A DNA stretch of 64,000 bases from JAAOII01 sp965207945 (GCA_965207945.1 OZ242303.1:62001-126000), one strand, 5' to 3'; shown: positions 24,944 through 34,649, counted from the stretch's first letter. Made by a program: numbers and translations. The notes: generated by a model not told the origin, from the sequence alone.

Positions 24944-25832
24944 TTTTGCCCCTTTGCTTGCTGCTATTCTTAGCGGAATTTGCTGCGCTTTATGCGGCAA
25001 TTTTTTGTTAGTGCGGGGGCATAGTATGACGGTGGACGCGCTTTCTCACATGGTATTGCCAGGGATGGTTGTTGCATTTTTTATTGCTGGAAGCATCTCT
25101 TTTTTCTATATGTTTTGGGGGGCATTGGCTGCGGCGCTTATCGGCATTATTCTCATTGAGCTGTTAAGCCGCATTCAAGATAGAAACGCAGTTATGGGCA
25201 TGATATTTAGTGTGATGTTTGCTATGGGTATTTTGTTACTAGAACTTTTTGTTGACCGCAGAGTTCACTTTGATGTAACTCATATTCTATTTGGCAGTTT
25301 AGAATCAGTTTATTGGGTTGGTTTAGGAACGCCTGATATAGGCGTATGGGATCTGCTTGGGTACATCCCGTCTTCTATTGCGGTGCTTATCTTTCTTGTT
25401 GGGTTAATATCTTTATTGATAATATTATTTTATAAAGAGTTATTGTTAGTATGCTTTGACTATGAATTTGCGCGCTGCACTATTAAAGGAGCTCGTTTAA
25501 TTTATTATGCCATCCCTATTATAATTACGATGACTGTAGTAGGTGCCTTTAGATTAGTGGGATTAATATTAATTGTGGGAATGTTTATAATCCCGCCGCT
25601 TATTGCTTCTTTATTTGCGAAATCCATAGTGTCGCGCATATTTATTAGTTGCTTGCTCTCGGTGGTGTTATGCATAGCAGGTTATAGCATAGCGGTTTAT
25701 GTTCCCATTTATATGCTCAATGAGGGCTTTAGCTTAAATGTTGGAGGGACTATTGTTACTACAGGAGGGGTATTATTATTTTTAATGCTTTTGTGTAAGC
25801 AATTATTTATTACGACAACAAAAACGACTTAG
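24915..25832 (+). CDS. metal ABC transporter permease (second)
   Basis: A second ABC-3 family permease, about 305 residues, with motifs CALCGNFLLVRGHSMTVDAL, SHMVLPG and FRLVGLILIVGMFIIPPLI. Upstream TTG at 24888 would add nine residues; ATG at 24915 is preferred and still overlaps the first permease by 29 bp, so the four importer genes form one coupled operon. The C-terminus contains extra hydrophobic sequence (GTIVTTGGVLLFLMLLCK). Convergent mntR follows after 16 bp. Confidence 0.92.
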   Translation: MSFTDFWLIDFAPLLAAILSGICCALCGNFLLVRGHSMTVDALSHMVLPGMVVAFFIAGSISFFYMFWGALAAALIGIILIELLSRIQDRNAVMGMIFSVMFAMGILLLELFVDRRVHFDVTHILFGSLESVYWVGLGTPDIGVWDLLGYIPSSIAVLIFLVGLISLLIILFYKELLLVCFDYEFARCTIKGARLIYYAIPIIITMTVVGAFRLVGLILIVGMFIIPPLIASLFAKSIVSRIFISCLLSVVLCIAGYSIAVYVPIYMLNEGFSLNVGGTIVTTGGVLLFLMLLCKQLFITTTKTT

Positions 25833-25848
25833 TTGGAATTCTTGCGAC

Positions 25849-26265
25849 TCAGTTTGAATTATAACGGGTAAACTTTTCCAGGCAGCTCAGGGATTCTTCA
25901 CTGAGATAATGCTCAAGTCCTTCGGCATCCTGCTCTGCATTTTCCTTGCTTACCCCTAATGATAATAAAAACTTAACTACCAGTTCATGACGTTTGGCGC
26001 ACTTTTCTGCCAACTCTTGCCCCTCATCAGTTAAGAAAACGGAGCGATAAGGGTCGGAGCGAACCAGCCCTTCTTTCTTTAAACGAGCAACCGCTCCATT
26101 AACTGCTGATTGAGAAACACCAAAAGCAGTAGCCAAATCAGTTGAACGCGCTTCACCTTTTTCTGCAATTAAAGATGCAATCATTTCTACATAGTCCTCT
26201 TGCAATTCTTTACTTTGTGCCTCGCGGGTCTTGTTAAATCTAAGATATGTTTTATCTTGTTCCAT
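25849..26265 (-). CDS. mntR: manganese-dependent transcriptional regulator MntR (DtxR family)
   Basis: 138 residues, close in layout to E. coli MntR (155 aa). The winged helix is RSTDLATAFGVSQSAVNGAVARLKKEGLV (about 43-71), followed by PYRSVFLTDEGQELAEKC and the metal-binding dimerisation part with KRHELVVKFLLSLGV and DAEGLEHYLSEES. The conserved histidines and acidic residues of the binuclear Mn site are in these last blocks. It is convergent with the importer operon. Its presence supports manganese as the substrate, and it would be expected to repress the importer. On the minus strand TATAAT lies 13 bases before its ATG, giving a very short leader. Confidence 0.92.
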   Translation of the reverse strand: MEQDKTYLRFNKTREAQSKELQEDYVEMIASLIAEKGEARSTDLATAFGVSQSAVNGAVARLKKEGLVRSDPYRSVFLTDEGQELAEKCAKRHELVVKFLLSLGVSKENAEQDAEGLEHYLSEESLSCLEKFTRYNSN

Positions 26266-26300
26266 AATAGCTTTTTATATTATAAGGCATTGGTAGTGCG

Positions 26301-28199
26301 TTACAAATCGGAATTAAAGAAACCCGAGTCAGGATTTAGTGCCCGCCAATTTACGCTATGCGAATCCATTACTTTCCGCAGAACATCAGAATTTGAATCC
26401 TGTTCGTAAGCAGTTAACCAGATATACTTAGCTCTTTGAATCTTATTCTGACTCCATGACACCTCGCCAAGATGCGCGGCAATCTCAGCGTCTTGTTTTT
26501 GTCTGTATGCCCATTGCAGTAGGTCCTCTGCCTTTTGCAGTTCCCCTTTACGAAAATACCACCAACCCAAGCTATCAACATAAGCGGGGCTGATGGGGTT
26601 TGCTTCAATAGCATCATCTATTAATTTCTTTGCCTTATCAAGCTGGATATTTTTGTCGGTTAATGAATAGCCATAACTATTCTTTATCGCATGACTTTGA
26701 CCGCTGACACTCATTGCCTTATCAAATTGCTTTTTCATTGCTGAAATCTGGTTTATTTCGTAATACATAAATGCGGATGACTGGATTAAATCCTCATCAA
26801 GCGGAATTCTATTATTAGCGGTTTTCATAATAGCTCCCGCCTCTTTAACATAGCCACGTTTGCCTAGTTCATTAGCATATCTGCCGGTAAGGAATACATA
26901 TTCTCGGCGGCTATAGCTAAGAACTTCTTCCAGCAACGACTCTCCAGCACTAAAGTCCTTAGTGTTTATAGAGTTTTTTAATCTAAGCCATAACGCATTG
27001 TATGAAAAATCGGATGAGGTTGAGACCCTGCTTAGAAACTCTTCCGCGAGCACTTCATTTCTGCCTGCCAAAGCAACCATGCCCATCCTAAAAGATGACT
27101 CATTTTTATCCGGTAAATTTTGCAGATAAGTTGCTGATTTACGAAATAAATCTTCCATGCCTTGTTTTTGCGCTCCCATAGTTAAAAAGAGTATAGTATT
27201 TGTTTCTTTTGCTGGGATTAATTTTTTCTCTAACATTTGAATCAATATTTTTTCTGCTTTCTCTTCTTCTTGTTGATTAATCAAATATAAGGCATAGTAG
27301 ATTTGCAACGGATAGGACTCAGGGTTTTCTCTTATGGATTTTACATAAAACGGTTCGCCATTGCTTCTTTTAGTTAAGTAATAAATACGCCCCTTGAGTT
27401 CTATAACCTGTTGCATCAAACGCACATTGTTGTTAGATTTATTAGAGTCAATAATTAGGTTTAGTAGCTGTAAGGACTTATCATGCTGTTCTTGGTAAAA
27501 AAGAAAATGAGCTAAACGATAATAGGCGATTTCTAACCCCGCGCGCAAGTTATTTTTTGCTTCGGGGTATATGTTCATATAGCGGATATATGTCCTAATT
27601 AAATCTCTTGCCTGCTCTTCATCTAATAATTGGTAGAAGTTGGCGATGGGTCTGAAATCGCTAGTTCTTCCTTGTTCAATTCGCTGTGCCATTAACTCAA
27701 AGGCGAGTTTATAGTTGGAATTTGTAATTAGTTCTTTGATATAGCTGCTTTGGGCTGCCGATGATTGAGGGTCAATCTCATACCACAGCTTTGCAGTTTC
27801 CCTTGATATATCAGAATTGTATAAAAATACGGAAAGGTCATAAGCCCGTTGGGCAATTTCAGGGTCGTTATAGGTTTTAGCATATTTAAGCATTCCTTCA
27901 ACGGACTCTGTTTTATCGGGGTTTCTTTGCGCGCTTATCTCCAGACGAAGAATTTCACCTAAATCAAAAGAAGGGGGTTCCTCCTCTATAATTCCTGGCG
28001 AGGCGCTTGCAGCCCCAAATCCTTTTATGCTTTTTCCTGCTTCTTCCACCCCCAAATCTACTCCGTAGCTACGGGTTTTACTTTTTTTGTGAACTCTACT
28101 TTCTTCAAAGCCAGGAGTGGAAACCCGTGAAGAATTATTAATAGTGGCGCAGGAAAGTAATAGTAGAGATAAAACTATTAACGTAAATATTTTTATCAT
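26301..28199 (-). CDS. TPR-repeat lipoprotein in the position of lapB
   Basis: 632 residues starting with a lipoprotein signal (IVLSLLLLSCATI, Cys17). The rest is helical with degenerate tetratricopeptide repeats along its length; the clearest are near the C-terminus (AYVDSLGWWYFRKGELQKAE, LGEVSWSQNKIQRAKYIW). It resembles the large TPR lipoproteins of pseudomonads. The ATG overlaps the lapA stop (ATGA), so the pair is coupled. In E. coli the gene after lapA is lapB (yciM), a 389-aa TPR protein controlling LpxC turnover, with an N-terminal membrane anchor and a C-terminal rubredoxin-type metal site. This protein lacks both and is predicted to sit at the outer membrane, so it is not LapB by structure. 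Confidence 0.8.
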   Translation of the reverse strand: MIKIFTLIVLSLLLLSCATINNSSRVSTPGFEESRVHKKSKTRSYGVDLGVEEAGKSIKGFGAASASPGIIEEEPPSFDLGEILRLEISAQRNPDKTESVEGMLKYAKTYNDPEIAQRAYDLSVFLYNSDISRETAKLWYEIDPQSSAAQSSYIKELITNSNYKLAFELMAQRIEQGRTSDFRPIANFYQLLDEEQARDLIRTYIRYMNIYPEAKNNLRAGLEIAYYRLAHFLFYQEQHDKSLQLLNLIIDSNKSNNNVRLMQQVIELKGRIYYLTKRSNGEPFYVKSIRENPESYPLQIYYALYLINQQEEEKAEKILIQMLEKKLIPAKETNTILFLTMGAQKQGMEDLFRKSATYLQNLPDKNESSFRMGMVALAGRNEVLAEEFLSRVSTSSDFSYNALWLRLKNSINTKDFSAGESLLEEVLSYSRREYVFLTGRYANELGKRGYVKEAGAIMKTANNRIPLDEDLIQSSAFMYYEINQISAMKKQFDKAMSVSGQSHAIKNSYGYSLTDKNIQLDKAKKLIDDAIEANPISPAYVDSLGWWYFRKGELQKAEDLLQWAYRQKQDAEIAAHLGEVSWSQNKIQRAKYIWLTAYEQDSNSDVLRKVMDSHSVNWRALNPDSGFFNSDL

Positions 28200-28471
28200 T
28201 TATCTGCCTGTTCTTTTATCAAGCTCTTACTTTTACTGTTTCTTTGTTTGGACTTTCCGATGATTGTTAGAGATGCTATAAACCCAAGGATAAAACCACA
28301 TAAAAGTAGCATAATGCTTAGCAGCCCTAAATTTATTTGAGGTATTTGTAAGAAGATTAAATCAAACTTTACAAGTTGTTGATTATGCAGAGCAAAGTAT
28401 ATTCCTAAGAATATAAATAACAAGCAAATGATTAGCTTGGCTATAAATACAGGTCCTGATAAAAATTTCAT
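28196..28471 (-). CDS. lapA: LapA (DUF1049) small inner-membrane protein
   Basis: 91 residues with two membrane segments (about 9-27 and 44-69) separated by the family signature LHNQQLVKFDLIFLQIPQIN and followed by a basic cytoplasmic tail. E. coli LapA works with LapB in control of lipopolysaccharide synthesis. It lies downstream of rpsA as in other gammaproteobacteria, but ihfB, which usually separates them, is missing. It overlaps the TPR lipoprotein gene by four bases. Confidence 0.82.
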   Translation of the reverse strand: MKFLSGPVFIAKLIICLLFIFLGIYFALHNQQLVKFDLIFLQIPQINLGLLSIMLLLCGFILGFIASLTIIGKSKQRNSKSKSLIKEQADK

Positions 28472-28585
28472 TTCAAACCTAACTGGAATATTTTAAAGGT
28501 TGTTAATAAATGCTGCTTACTCCAACAAGTAAACCCCAAAAGTAAAAACTGTTATGAGACGTCATAAAATAATGGCGTCTGTCAT

Positions 28586-30592
28586 TTAGCTGTCGCTGTC
28601 TTTAGCCGCGTCTTCTTTTACTTTTACTTCTTTGCTGTCTTCTGTAGATTCCCCAGATTCTTCTGTTTCTGTAGATTCTTCAGTTGCGAGCTTCTCTTCG
28701 GCTTCTTCCTGCTCTGGGCTGTCTTTATTTTCTTCGGCTTCGTCAGCTACTTCTTCAGATTTCTTATCTTCGGTCTCTTGTGCTTCCTCACCTTCTGCAT
28801 TTGCTGTTGCTTCTACGGGCTCTTCTTGTGTAGTCGTTTCTTCAGTGGCGTCCTTGTCCGAAGTTTCTTTTGCTTCTTTTGCTTCTTTTGCTTCCTCGCC
28901 TTCGCCTTCTTCTCCTTCGGTATCTTGTTTATCTTTCAGATTCAATATATCTCCCAATGTTGAAAAGAAACCGCCTTTCTTCTTCTGTTGATGATCCAGC
29001 GCAACTTGGTCTTGTTGCTCATTTACTGCTCTCAACGAAAGAAAGATTTGTCTTTTCTTAGTGTCCACTCTCCATATCAAAGCAGTTAGTTCTTCACCCA
29101 CTTTGACTAAATCTGCAGGTTCTTTCATTTTGTCAATGCCCAACTCAGAAGCATTTATTATGCCATCCAAATCGTCATTTATTTTAACTATAACTTTCCT
29201 GCCGTCCACGGACTTGACTATGCATTTAACTTCGGTTTTCTTAACAGGATTCCTCTTAATAAAATCCATAAAGTTATTTGGCTTGGTCTTCTTAATGCTA
29301 AGAGAAATCTTTTCTTTAGGAACATCTATTACAGTTATCACAGCTTTAACCATATCATTTTTGGAATATAGTTTTAATGCTTCTTCGGCTGGGATTTCCC
29401 AATCAATATTGTTAGCATGAATAAAACCGTCTAAATATTCATTAAGTTCCACAAACATTCCAAACTCTTTTATGTCTTTAATCCTGGATTCTACAATATC
29501 ACCTGCTGAATTGAGTTGCGCATATTCATCCCAAGGATTATTAAAGCATTGTTTATAGCCCAATGATATGCGGCGATTTTGAATATCTATGGAGAGGATT
29601 TTAATGTTTACTGTATCGCCAACCTTAACATAGTTTGCGGGGCGGGGCGATTTATTTACCCAGTCAATCTCAGAAATATGAACCAATCCCACTATACCAG
29701 GAGCAAGCTCAACAAAGAAGCCGTATTTATCAATCTTAGTTACTAAGCCACTAACTTCTTGACCTTCCTCAATCTTACCTTCAAGCTCATCCCAAGGGTT
29801 ATTTTGCATCTCGCGTAAACTAAGTGATAAGCGGTTCTTTTCTCTATTATAATTAATGACCTTAAATTCATACTCTTCCCCGACTTTTAGCACCTCACTG
29901 GGGTGTTGAATTCTTTGCCACATAATATCGGCTATGTATACCAGCCCTTCGCCTTTGCCGAGATCTATAAAAGCACCGAAATCCATAATCTTCTTAACTC
30001 TGCCCCTGACAGTTCCAGCTTCCATTAGTGATTCAAAGAATATTTGTTTATCTGAATCGCTTTTTTCATCGCTTAGTGATTTGTGCGAAAGCACTACATT
30101 AAACCTAGACCTGCTTATCTTGACTATTTTGAAATTTGTTTCGGTATTTTCCCATGCGGCTGGATTAACTCCTTCGCCTATTTCAATTAATGAGCCGGGT
30201 AAGAACCCTTTAATTCCATCTATGAATACGCTAAAACCACCGCGCACTCTATTCTTAATTAATCCTTTAACTGTTTCGCCCTTTTTATATGACGCTTCAA
30301 GTTCCGTCCATCTGCGCCAGAACTTGGCTTTCCCATAAGAAACCTGTGTTCTTCCCAACCCGTTTTCAACGGATTCAAGCATCAGTTCAATTTCATCCCC
30401 TACGTGGACATCGGAATTTCCTTCGGTATCATTAAATTGCTCAAGTGGCAATATACTCTCAGTTTTAAGATGGGTATCTACTATAACCCAATTTTTTTGG
30501 ACATCAATAATATTCCCTTTAATTAGGGCACCTGGCTTCATACTGGAAACCTTTAAGTCCTGTTCTACAATAGTAGCAAAATCAATTTTCAT
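28586..30592 (-). CDS. rpsA: 30S ribosomal protein S1 with an acidic C-terminal tail
   Basis: 668 residues against 557 in E. coli. Six S1 (OB-fold) domains are visible, at about 20-88, 105-171, 190-260, 275-345, 362-432 and 448-520; examples are GRVKKIMDFGAFIDLGKGEG and GLVTKIDKYGFFVELAPG. S1 binds mRNA and unfolds it on the 30S subunit. The last 120 residues or so are a low-complexity Glu/Ala/Ser/Thr/Asp tail with repeated EAKEAKEAKE and EEAxE motifs. The tail replaces nothing essential, since all six domains precede it. It lies downstream of cmk with a 9-bp gap, the usual order. Confidence 0.96.
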   Translation of the reverse strand: MKIDFATIVEQDLKVSSMKPGALIKGNIIDVQKNWVIVDTHLKTESILPLEQFNDTEGNSDVHVGDEIELMLESVENGLGRTQVSYGKAKFWRRWTELEASYKKGETVKGLIKNRVRGGFSVFIDGIKGFLPGSLIEIGEGVNPAAWENTETNFKIVKISRSRFNVVLSHKSLSDEKSDSDKQIFFESLMEAGTVRGRVKKIMDFGAFIDLGKGEGLVYIADIMWQRIQHPSEVLKVGEEYEFKVINYNREKNRLSLSLREMQNNPWDELEGKIEEGQEVSGLVTKIDKYGFFVELAPGIVGLVHISEIDWVNKSPRPANYVKVGDTVNIKILSIDIQNRRISLGYKQCFNNPWDEYAQLNSAGDIVESRIKDIKEFGMFVELNEYLDGFIHANNIDWEIPAEEALKLYSKNDMVKAVITVIDVPKEKISLSIKKTKPNNFMDFIKRNPVKKTEVKCIVKSVDGRKVIVKINDDLDGIINASELGIDKMKEPADLVKVGEELTALIWRVDTKKRQIFLSLRAVNEQQDQVALDHQQKKKGGFFSTLGDILNLKDKQDTEGEEGEGEEAKEAKEAKETSDKDATEETTTQEEPVEATANAEGEEAQETEDKKSEEVADEAEENKDSPEQEEAEEKLATEESTETEESGESTEDSKEVKVKEDAAKDSDS

Positions 30593-30601
30593 AAATATTA
30601 A

Positions 30602-31279
30602 TTATAATGTATTAAATCTCTCTTTAGTCATTTTCATAATTTTTTCAACTGTTTGGTCAATAGTTAAATCTGTTGAATCCACAACAACGGCATCTTCTGC
30701 TTGTTTCAAAGGGGCGGTTGCACGATTGCGATCGGACTCGTCTCTTTTTTTGATAGCGTCAAAGATGTCGTCCATTTTAGCATATTTATCACCTAAATTT
30801 TGAAATTGTTTTAATCTTCTAATTGCACGCTGTTCAAGTGAGGCAAATAGGTATATTTTAAGCCCTGCTTCAGGGAAAATAACGGTTCCCATGTCTCGTC
30901 CTTCAGCCACTAACCCTGGATGCTTGATAAAAGAACGTTGATATGGCATTAGTTTTTGGCGCAATTCAGGATAAATCGCTATTTGGGACGCTATTTCGCT
31001 GGTATTATCGCTGCTTATTTCTTCATCCACGCACTTACCACTTATATAAGTGTGTAATTGGCCATTTTCCACGATAAACTCTAGATTAAGCTGAGCTATT
31101 AGCTTAATTACCTCGTCCCGATTCCGACTTTCAATGTTTTTTTGCTTTGCTTGCACAGCGATAGCGCGGTAAATATTCCCACTTGGCAGGATATGCCATT
31201 TAATCTGTTGCGCTACTTGCAGTGCAACAGTTCCCTTGCCAGAAGCGCTGGGACCATCTATGGCGATAATATTATCCAC
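30602..31279 (-). CDS. cmk: cytidylate kinase
   Basis: Phosphorylates CMP and dCMP. 225 residues. The P-loop is IDGPSASGKGTVAL, with VAEGRDMGTVIFPEA and the lid KKRDESDRNRATAPLK, then AVVVDSTDLTIDQ. It overlaps the end of tyrA-aroA by eight bases, and rpsA follows. The start at 31279 gives MDNIIAIDGPSASGKG, the standard N-terminus. Confidence 0.96.
   Translation of the reverse strand: MDNIIAIDGPSASGKGTVALQVAQQIKWHILPSGNIYRAIAVQAKQKNIESRNRDEVIKLIAQLNLEFIVENGQLHTYISGKCVDEEISSDNTSEIASQIAIYPELRQKLMPYQRSFIKHPGLVAEGRDMGTVIFPEAGLKIYLFASLEQRAIRRLKQFQNLGDKYAKMDDIFDAIKKRDESDRNRATAPLKQAEDAVVVDSTDLTIDQTVEKIMKMTKERFNTL
31039..31052. repeat. perfect 14-bp palindrome CACTTATATAAGTG inside cmk
   Basis: The core CTTATATAAG also occurs at 37494-37503 and 38838-38847, and TATATAAGTG at 38852 and 41574. 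See findings. Inside cmk it codes for part of HTYISGK, so it may be coincidental here. Confidence 0.5.
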
Positions 31280-33527
31280 TTTTTGTTATGATTTCCATGC
31301 CTAAAGATGAAGCACATTCCCTAAAATCGGGAAATGAGGTAGCCACATTGGCGCATCTTTGCACGTGGATGGGCTTTTCTGCAGCGCAAGCAGCTACTGT
31401 AAATGACATAGCAATACGATGGTCTTGATACGAGTCCACAATCCCGCCCTTAACACCTTTTCCTCCTTCAATGACAGCGCCATCTTTGGTGGCTTTGACT
31501 TTCACACCTATGCGGGTTAATCCATCAACCATTGCGGCTATTCTATCCGTTTCCTTCACTCTTAATTCTTCTGCTCCACTTATGCGAGTGGTTCCTTTAG
31601 CATAAGCTGCCGCCACCATAATAATTGGCATTTCATCTATTGCCAGAGGCACAAGTTCAGGGGCGATGGTTATGCCGCTAAGTTCGCTGCTGGTAACTGC
31701 AATATCAGCCACTGGTTCGTTGCCAAATTGTCTTTTATTTTGCAACTCTATATTTGCTCCCATCTGATTAAGGATAGTGATAATTCCAATGCGGGTTGGA
31801 TTTACGCTTACATCTTTTAGTAATATGGAGGAATTAGGGGTGATTAAGGTGGCAACTATGAAAAATGCTGCAGAAGAAATGTCTGCGGGCACATTTATTG
31901 ATGCAGCGTTAAGCCGTCCACGCCCTTTAACCGATACGGTGCCGTCTTTGGTGCGAGCAACCCTGTAGCCAAAGTTCTTGAGCATTCTTTCGGTATGGTC
32001 GCGGGTTGGCGCTATTTCTTTGATTAGAGTTTCCCCGTCTGTATATAGAGAAGCGAGTATAAGCGCGGATTTTATCTGGGCGCTAGCCACAGGCATATCA
32101 TAATCAATAGGGCGCAGGGTGCGATTGCCAATAATCAACAAAGGCAAGCGATGGTTATTACTGGCATAGATGCGCGCTCCCATCTGACTTAGCGGGGTTA
32201 TCACTCTATCCATTGGACGTGAACTTAGGGATATATCACCACGTATCTGGCTGGAAAAACTCTGACCACTCAACAATCCGCATAATAAACGGGCGGCAGT
32301 TCCTGAATTGCCGCAATCTAAGAAGTTGTCTGGTTTACGCAAGCCCTGCAGTCCTACGCCCTTTATTTTTATACTTTTTTTGCTCCGGTCCATAGTTATG
32401 CTTACCCCCATAGCCCGAAAAATATTAATCGTGTTTAAGGTATCTTCTGCTGGCAGAAAATTATTTACCGAACTTATTCCTTCGGCAATTGAGCCGATTA
32501 TAATTGACCTGTGTGAAATAGATTTATCTGCGGCGGTCTTAATTTCTCCAGTTAACTGTGAGCAGGGGTAAGATACATAGTCAAATTCACTACTGAATTC
32601 AATACTAGAGTCGTCTGTTGACTTCTTATGTTTTGTGGATGATTCTTTGGATTTACTTTCTTCAAAGCGTTGCCGTCCATGGCGCGCTCTTTTTATTCTG
32701 GCAATTAGCTGCTCTTCATTGCTTTCCTGTAGGTCGCCCCGCATCTGAGCGAGAAACTTTTGAAACCGCGTTATGGCTTTGAGTAAATTACCGCGATTAA
32801 CCGCAAAGACATCCGCCCACATTCTTTCATCACTTGCAGCTATGCGAGTGAAGTCGCGAAATCCTCCTGCCGCATAGTTAAAAAAATCTTCAGCGTTAGG
32901 ATCTTGTGACAGTGATTCAACCAAAGTATAAGAAAGAAGGTGCGGTAAATGACTGGTATAAGAAAAAATCTTGTCATGCAGTTTTATATCCATATAGGAA
33001 ACATCACTGCCTATTGCTTGCCAAAAAGCAGCGATGCGCGCCACGGACTCTGGTAAATTATTATCCAAAGGAGTAATGATGCATTTGTGATTTTTGTATA
33101 GTTCAGTGCTGGCATTTTTCAGCCCATTCTTTTCTATTCCTGCTATCGGATGACTGGGGACAAAATTACTAAGAGATGACTTACCTTTAAGGTGGGCTTG
33201 TATCATACGATGTAGATGGCCTTTAGCGCTGCCTATTTCTGTTATCAGAGATTTAGGTGACGCGGCGGTGCAATCTATCAGCACTTGCTCGGTTGCCTTC
33301 AGAGGGACGGCAATTATAATTAAATCATTTTCATCTTGCGCCAGTGCAGCTGCCTCACTCATTGTCGGCACTGCTTTATTTATTATCTTTCTTTTAACCG
33401 CTTCTTCTAACGCTTGCTCATCGCAATCATAAGCGATTACTTGTTTTGCCAAGTTGTTTTTTTTGATTGCCAGGGATAAGGAACCCCCCATAAGCCCTAA
33501 GCCAGCAATGATGATGTTATTGAACAC
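31272..33527 (-). CDS. prephenate dehydrogenase / EPSP synthase fusion
   Basis: 751 residues joining two aromatic pathway enzymes. Residues 1-285 are TyrA-type prephenate dehydrogenase (NAD fold IAGLGLMGGSLSLAI, VPSHPIAG, and SYTSHLPHLLSYTL). A charged Ser/Lys linker follows at about 286-315. Residues 318-751 are AroA (5-enolpyruvylshikimate-3-phosphate synthase): ADKSISHRSIIIGSIAEG, LDCGNSGTAARLLCGLLSG, RPMDRVITPLSQMGA, and EELRVKETDRIAAMVDGL. The same fusion exists in Pseudomonas and relatives. It lies between pheA and cmk in one minus-strand run. The AroA half lacks the canonical start methionine context, supporting a true fusion rather than two genes. Confidence 0.95.
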   Translation of the reverse strand: MFNNIIIAGLGLMGGSLSLAIKKNNLAKQVIAYDCDEQALEEAVKRKIINKAVPTMSEAAALAQDENDLIIIAVPLKATEQVLIDCTAASPKSLITEIGSAKGHLHRMIQAHLKGKSSLSNFVPSHPIAGIEKNGLKNASTELYKNHKCIITPLDNNLPESVARIAAFWQAIGSDVSYMDIKLHDKIFSYTSHLPHLLSYTLVESLSQDPNAEDFFNYAAGGFRDFTRIAASDERMWADVFAVNRGNLLKAITRFQKFLAQMRGDLQESNEEQLIARIKRARHGRQRFEESKSKESSTKHKKSTDDSSIEFSSEFDYVSYPCSQLTGEIKTAADKSISHRSIIIGSIAEGISSVNNFLPAEDTLNTINIFRAMGVSITMDRSKKSIKIKGVGLQGLRKPDNFLDCGNSGTAARLLCGLLSGQSFSSQIRGDISLSSRPMDRVITPLSQMGARIYASNNHRLPLLIIGNRTLRPIDYDMPVASAQIKSALILASLYTDGETLIKEIAPTRDHTERMLKNFGYRVARTKDGTVSVKGRGRLNAASINVPADISSAAFFIVATLITPNSSILLKDVSVNPTRIGIITILNQMGANIELQNKRQFGNEPVADIAVTSSELSGITIAPELVPLAIDEMPIIMVAAAYAKGTTRISGAEELRVKETDRIAAMVDGLTRIGVKVKATKDGAVIEGGKGVKGGIVDSYQDHRIAMSFTVAACAAEKPIHVQRCANVATSFPDFRECASSLGMEIITKSG

Positions 33528-33538
33528 TTATACGCCGC

Positions 33539-34636
33539 TTAGATGCTGCGAGGATAGGAACCCAGAATCTTGATGAAACTGCTTTGGGATTTTAATCTAT
33601 CAATTGCTTTTTTAACTGCCGCATCTTCCAAGTGACCGCGGCAATCTATGAAAAAATTATACTGCCAGTCGCCCATACGGGTGGGGTGGGATTCAAGCAA
33701 AGTTAAATCAACATCCTCTTTATAAAAGCACTCTAACAATTTGTATAAGCTGCCTGGCTGATTTTTTGCCCCAACTACTATAGAGGTTTTATCATCGCCG
33801 CTTGCTTTGGTCTCTTGGTCGCCTATCACAAAAAAGCGTGTGGTGTTATCTGGCTGGTCTTCAATATTCTTTGCCATTAATTTTAATCCGTAAAGGTTGG
33901 CATTCAACTCTCCAGCTATAGCTGCAGAGTTTGGGGTTTGCAGGGTTTGTTGCGCCGCCCGCGCATTGCTGTTTTCTACCCGAATTTCTATATTAGGCAG
34001 ATATTCGGCAAGCCATAATCTACACTGGGCAATTGATTGCTGATGAGAGAACACTAAAGAAATATCTTTTAGTGATTCCGCCCAAGGATGCCCCAATAGG
34101 CAATGATGTATTGCCATCTTTACTTCCCCCACTATCTTTAACCCCGAATCAACCAACACATCCATGGTGTTTGACACCATCCCTTCAGATGAATTCTCTA
34201 TTGGGACTACGCCATAGAAAGAGTTCTTTGCCTCCACTTCGCGAAATACTTCAGGGATGGAATGGACTGGCATCAGCTCAGAGTTTTTGCCAAAATATTT
34301 GATTGCTGCTTGTTGGGTATAGGTGCCTTCAGGTCCTAAGTATGCTACCTTAGTTAATGATTCGGCATTAAGACAAAGAGAAATTATCTCTCTAAAAATA
34401 TTGAGTAGCTGCTCCTTTGATAGAGCATTTGACGCATTTTTATTTTTCTCCGCAAATTGTTGCACCCGCCGCAGAACTTCGGCTTGTCTTTCAGGCCTTA
34501 GAAAAACAGGGTTATCGCTCTTTTCTTTATGTTGCCCTATGGTATGGGCATGGTCTACACGCTTATTGATGAGGTCAAGTAAACTATCATCAATTGCATC
34601 TATTTGGGCGCGGAGTTTTTCAAGTTCTTTCGTCAT
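33539..34636 (-). CDS. pheA: bifunctional chorismate mutase / prephenate dehydratase
   Basis: 365 residues. The N-terminal chorismate mutase (LRAQIDAIDDSLLDLINKR, GQHKEK) spans about 5-95. The prephenate dehydratase (LGPEGTYTQQAAIKYFG, PIENSSEGMVSNTMD, TTRFFVIG) spans about 100-275. The C-terminal ACT domain for phenylalanine feedback has QPGSLYKLLECFYKEDVDLT and ESHPTRMGDWQYNF. The organism thus makes phenylalanine through PheA and tyrosine through the adjacent TyrA. It starts the pheA-tyrA/aroA-cmk-rpsA run. Confidence 0.96.
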   Translation of the reverse strand: MTKELEKLRAQIDAIDDSLLDLINKRVDHAHTIGQHKEKSDNPVFLRPERQAEVLRRVQQFAEKNKNASNALSKEQLLNIFREIISLCLNAESLTKVAYLGPEGTYTQQAAIKYFGKNSELMPVHSIPEVFREVEAKNSFYGVVPIENSSEGMVSNTMDVLVDSGLKIVGEVKMAIHHCLLGHPWAESLKDISLVFSHQQSIAQCRLWLAEYLPNIEIRVENSNARAAQQTLQTPNSAAIAGELNANLYGLKLMAKNIEDQPDNTTRFFVIGDQETKASGDDKTSIVVGAKNQPGSLYKLLECFYKEDVDLTLLESHPTRMGDWQYNFFIDCRGHLEDAAVKKAIDRLKSQSSFIKILGSYPRSI

Positions 34637-34649
34637 TTATCCGCAATTA

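Noticed and set aside
28632..28991. Ser-rich plus-strand frame opposite the acidic rpsA tail
   Set aside because: Complement of Glu/Ala codons; the rpsA frame is continuous with S1 domains.
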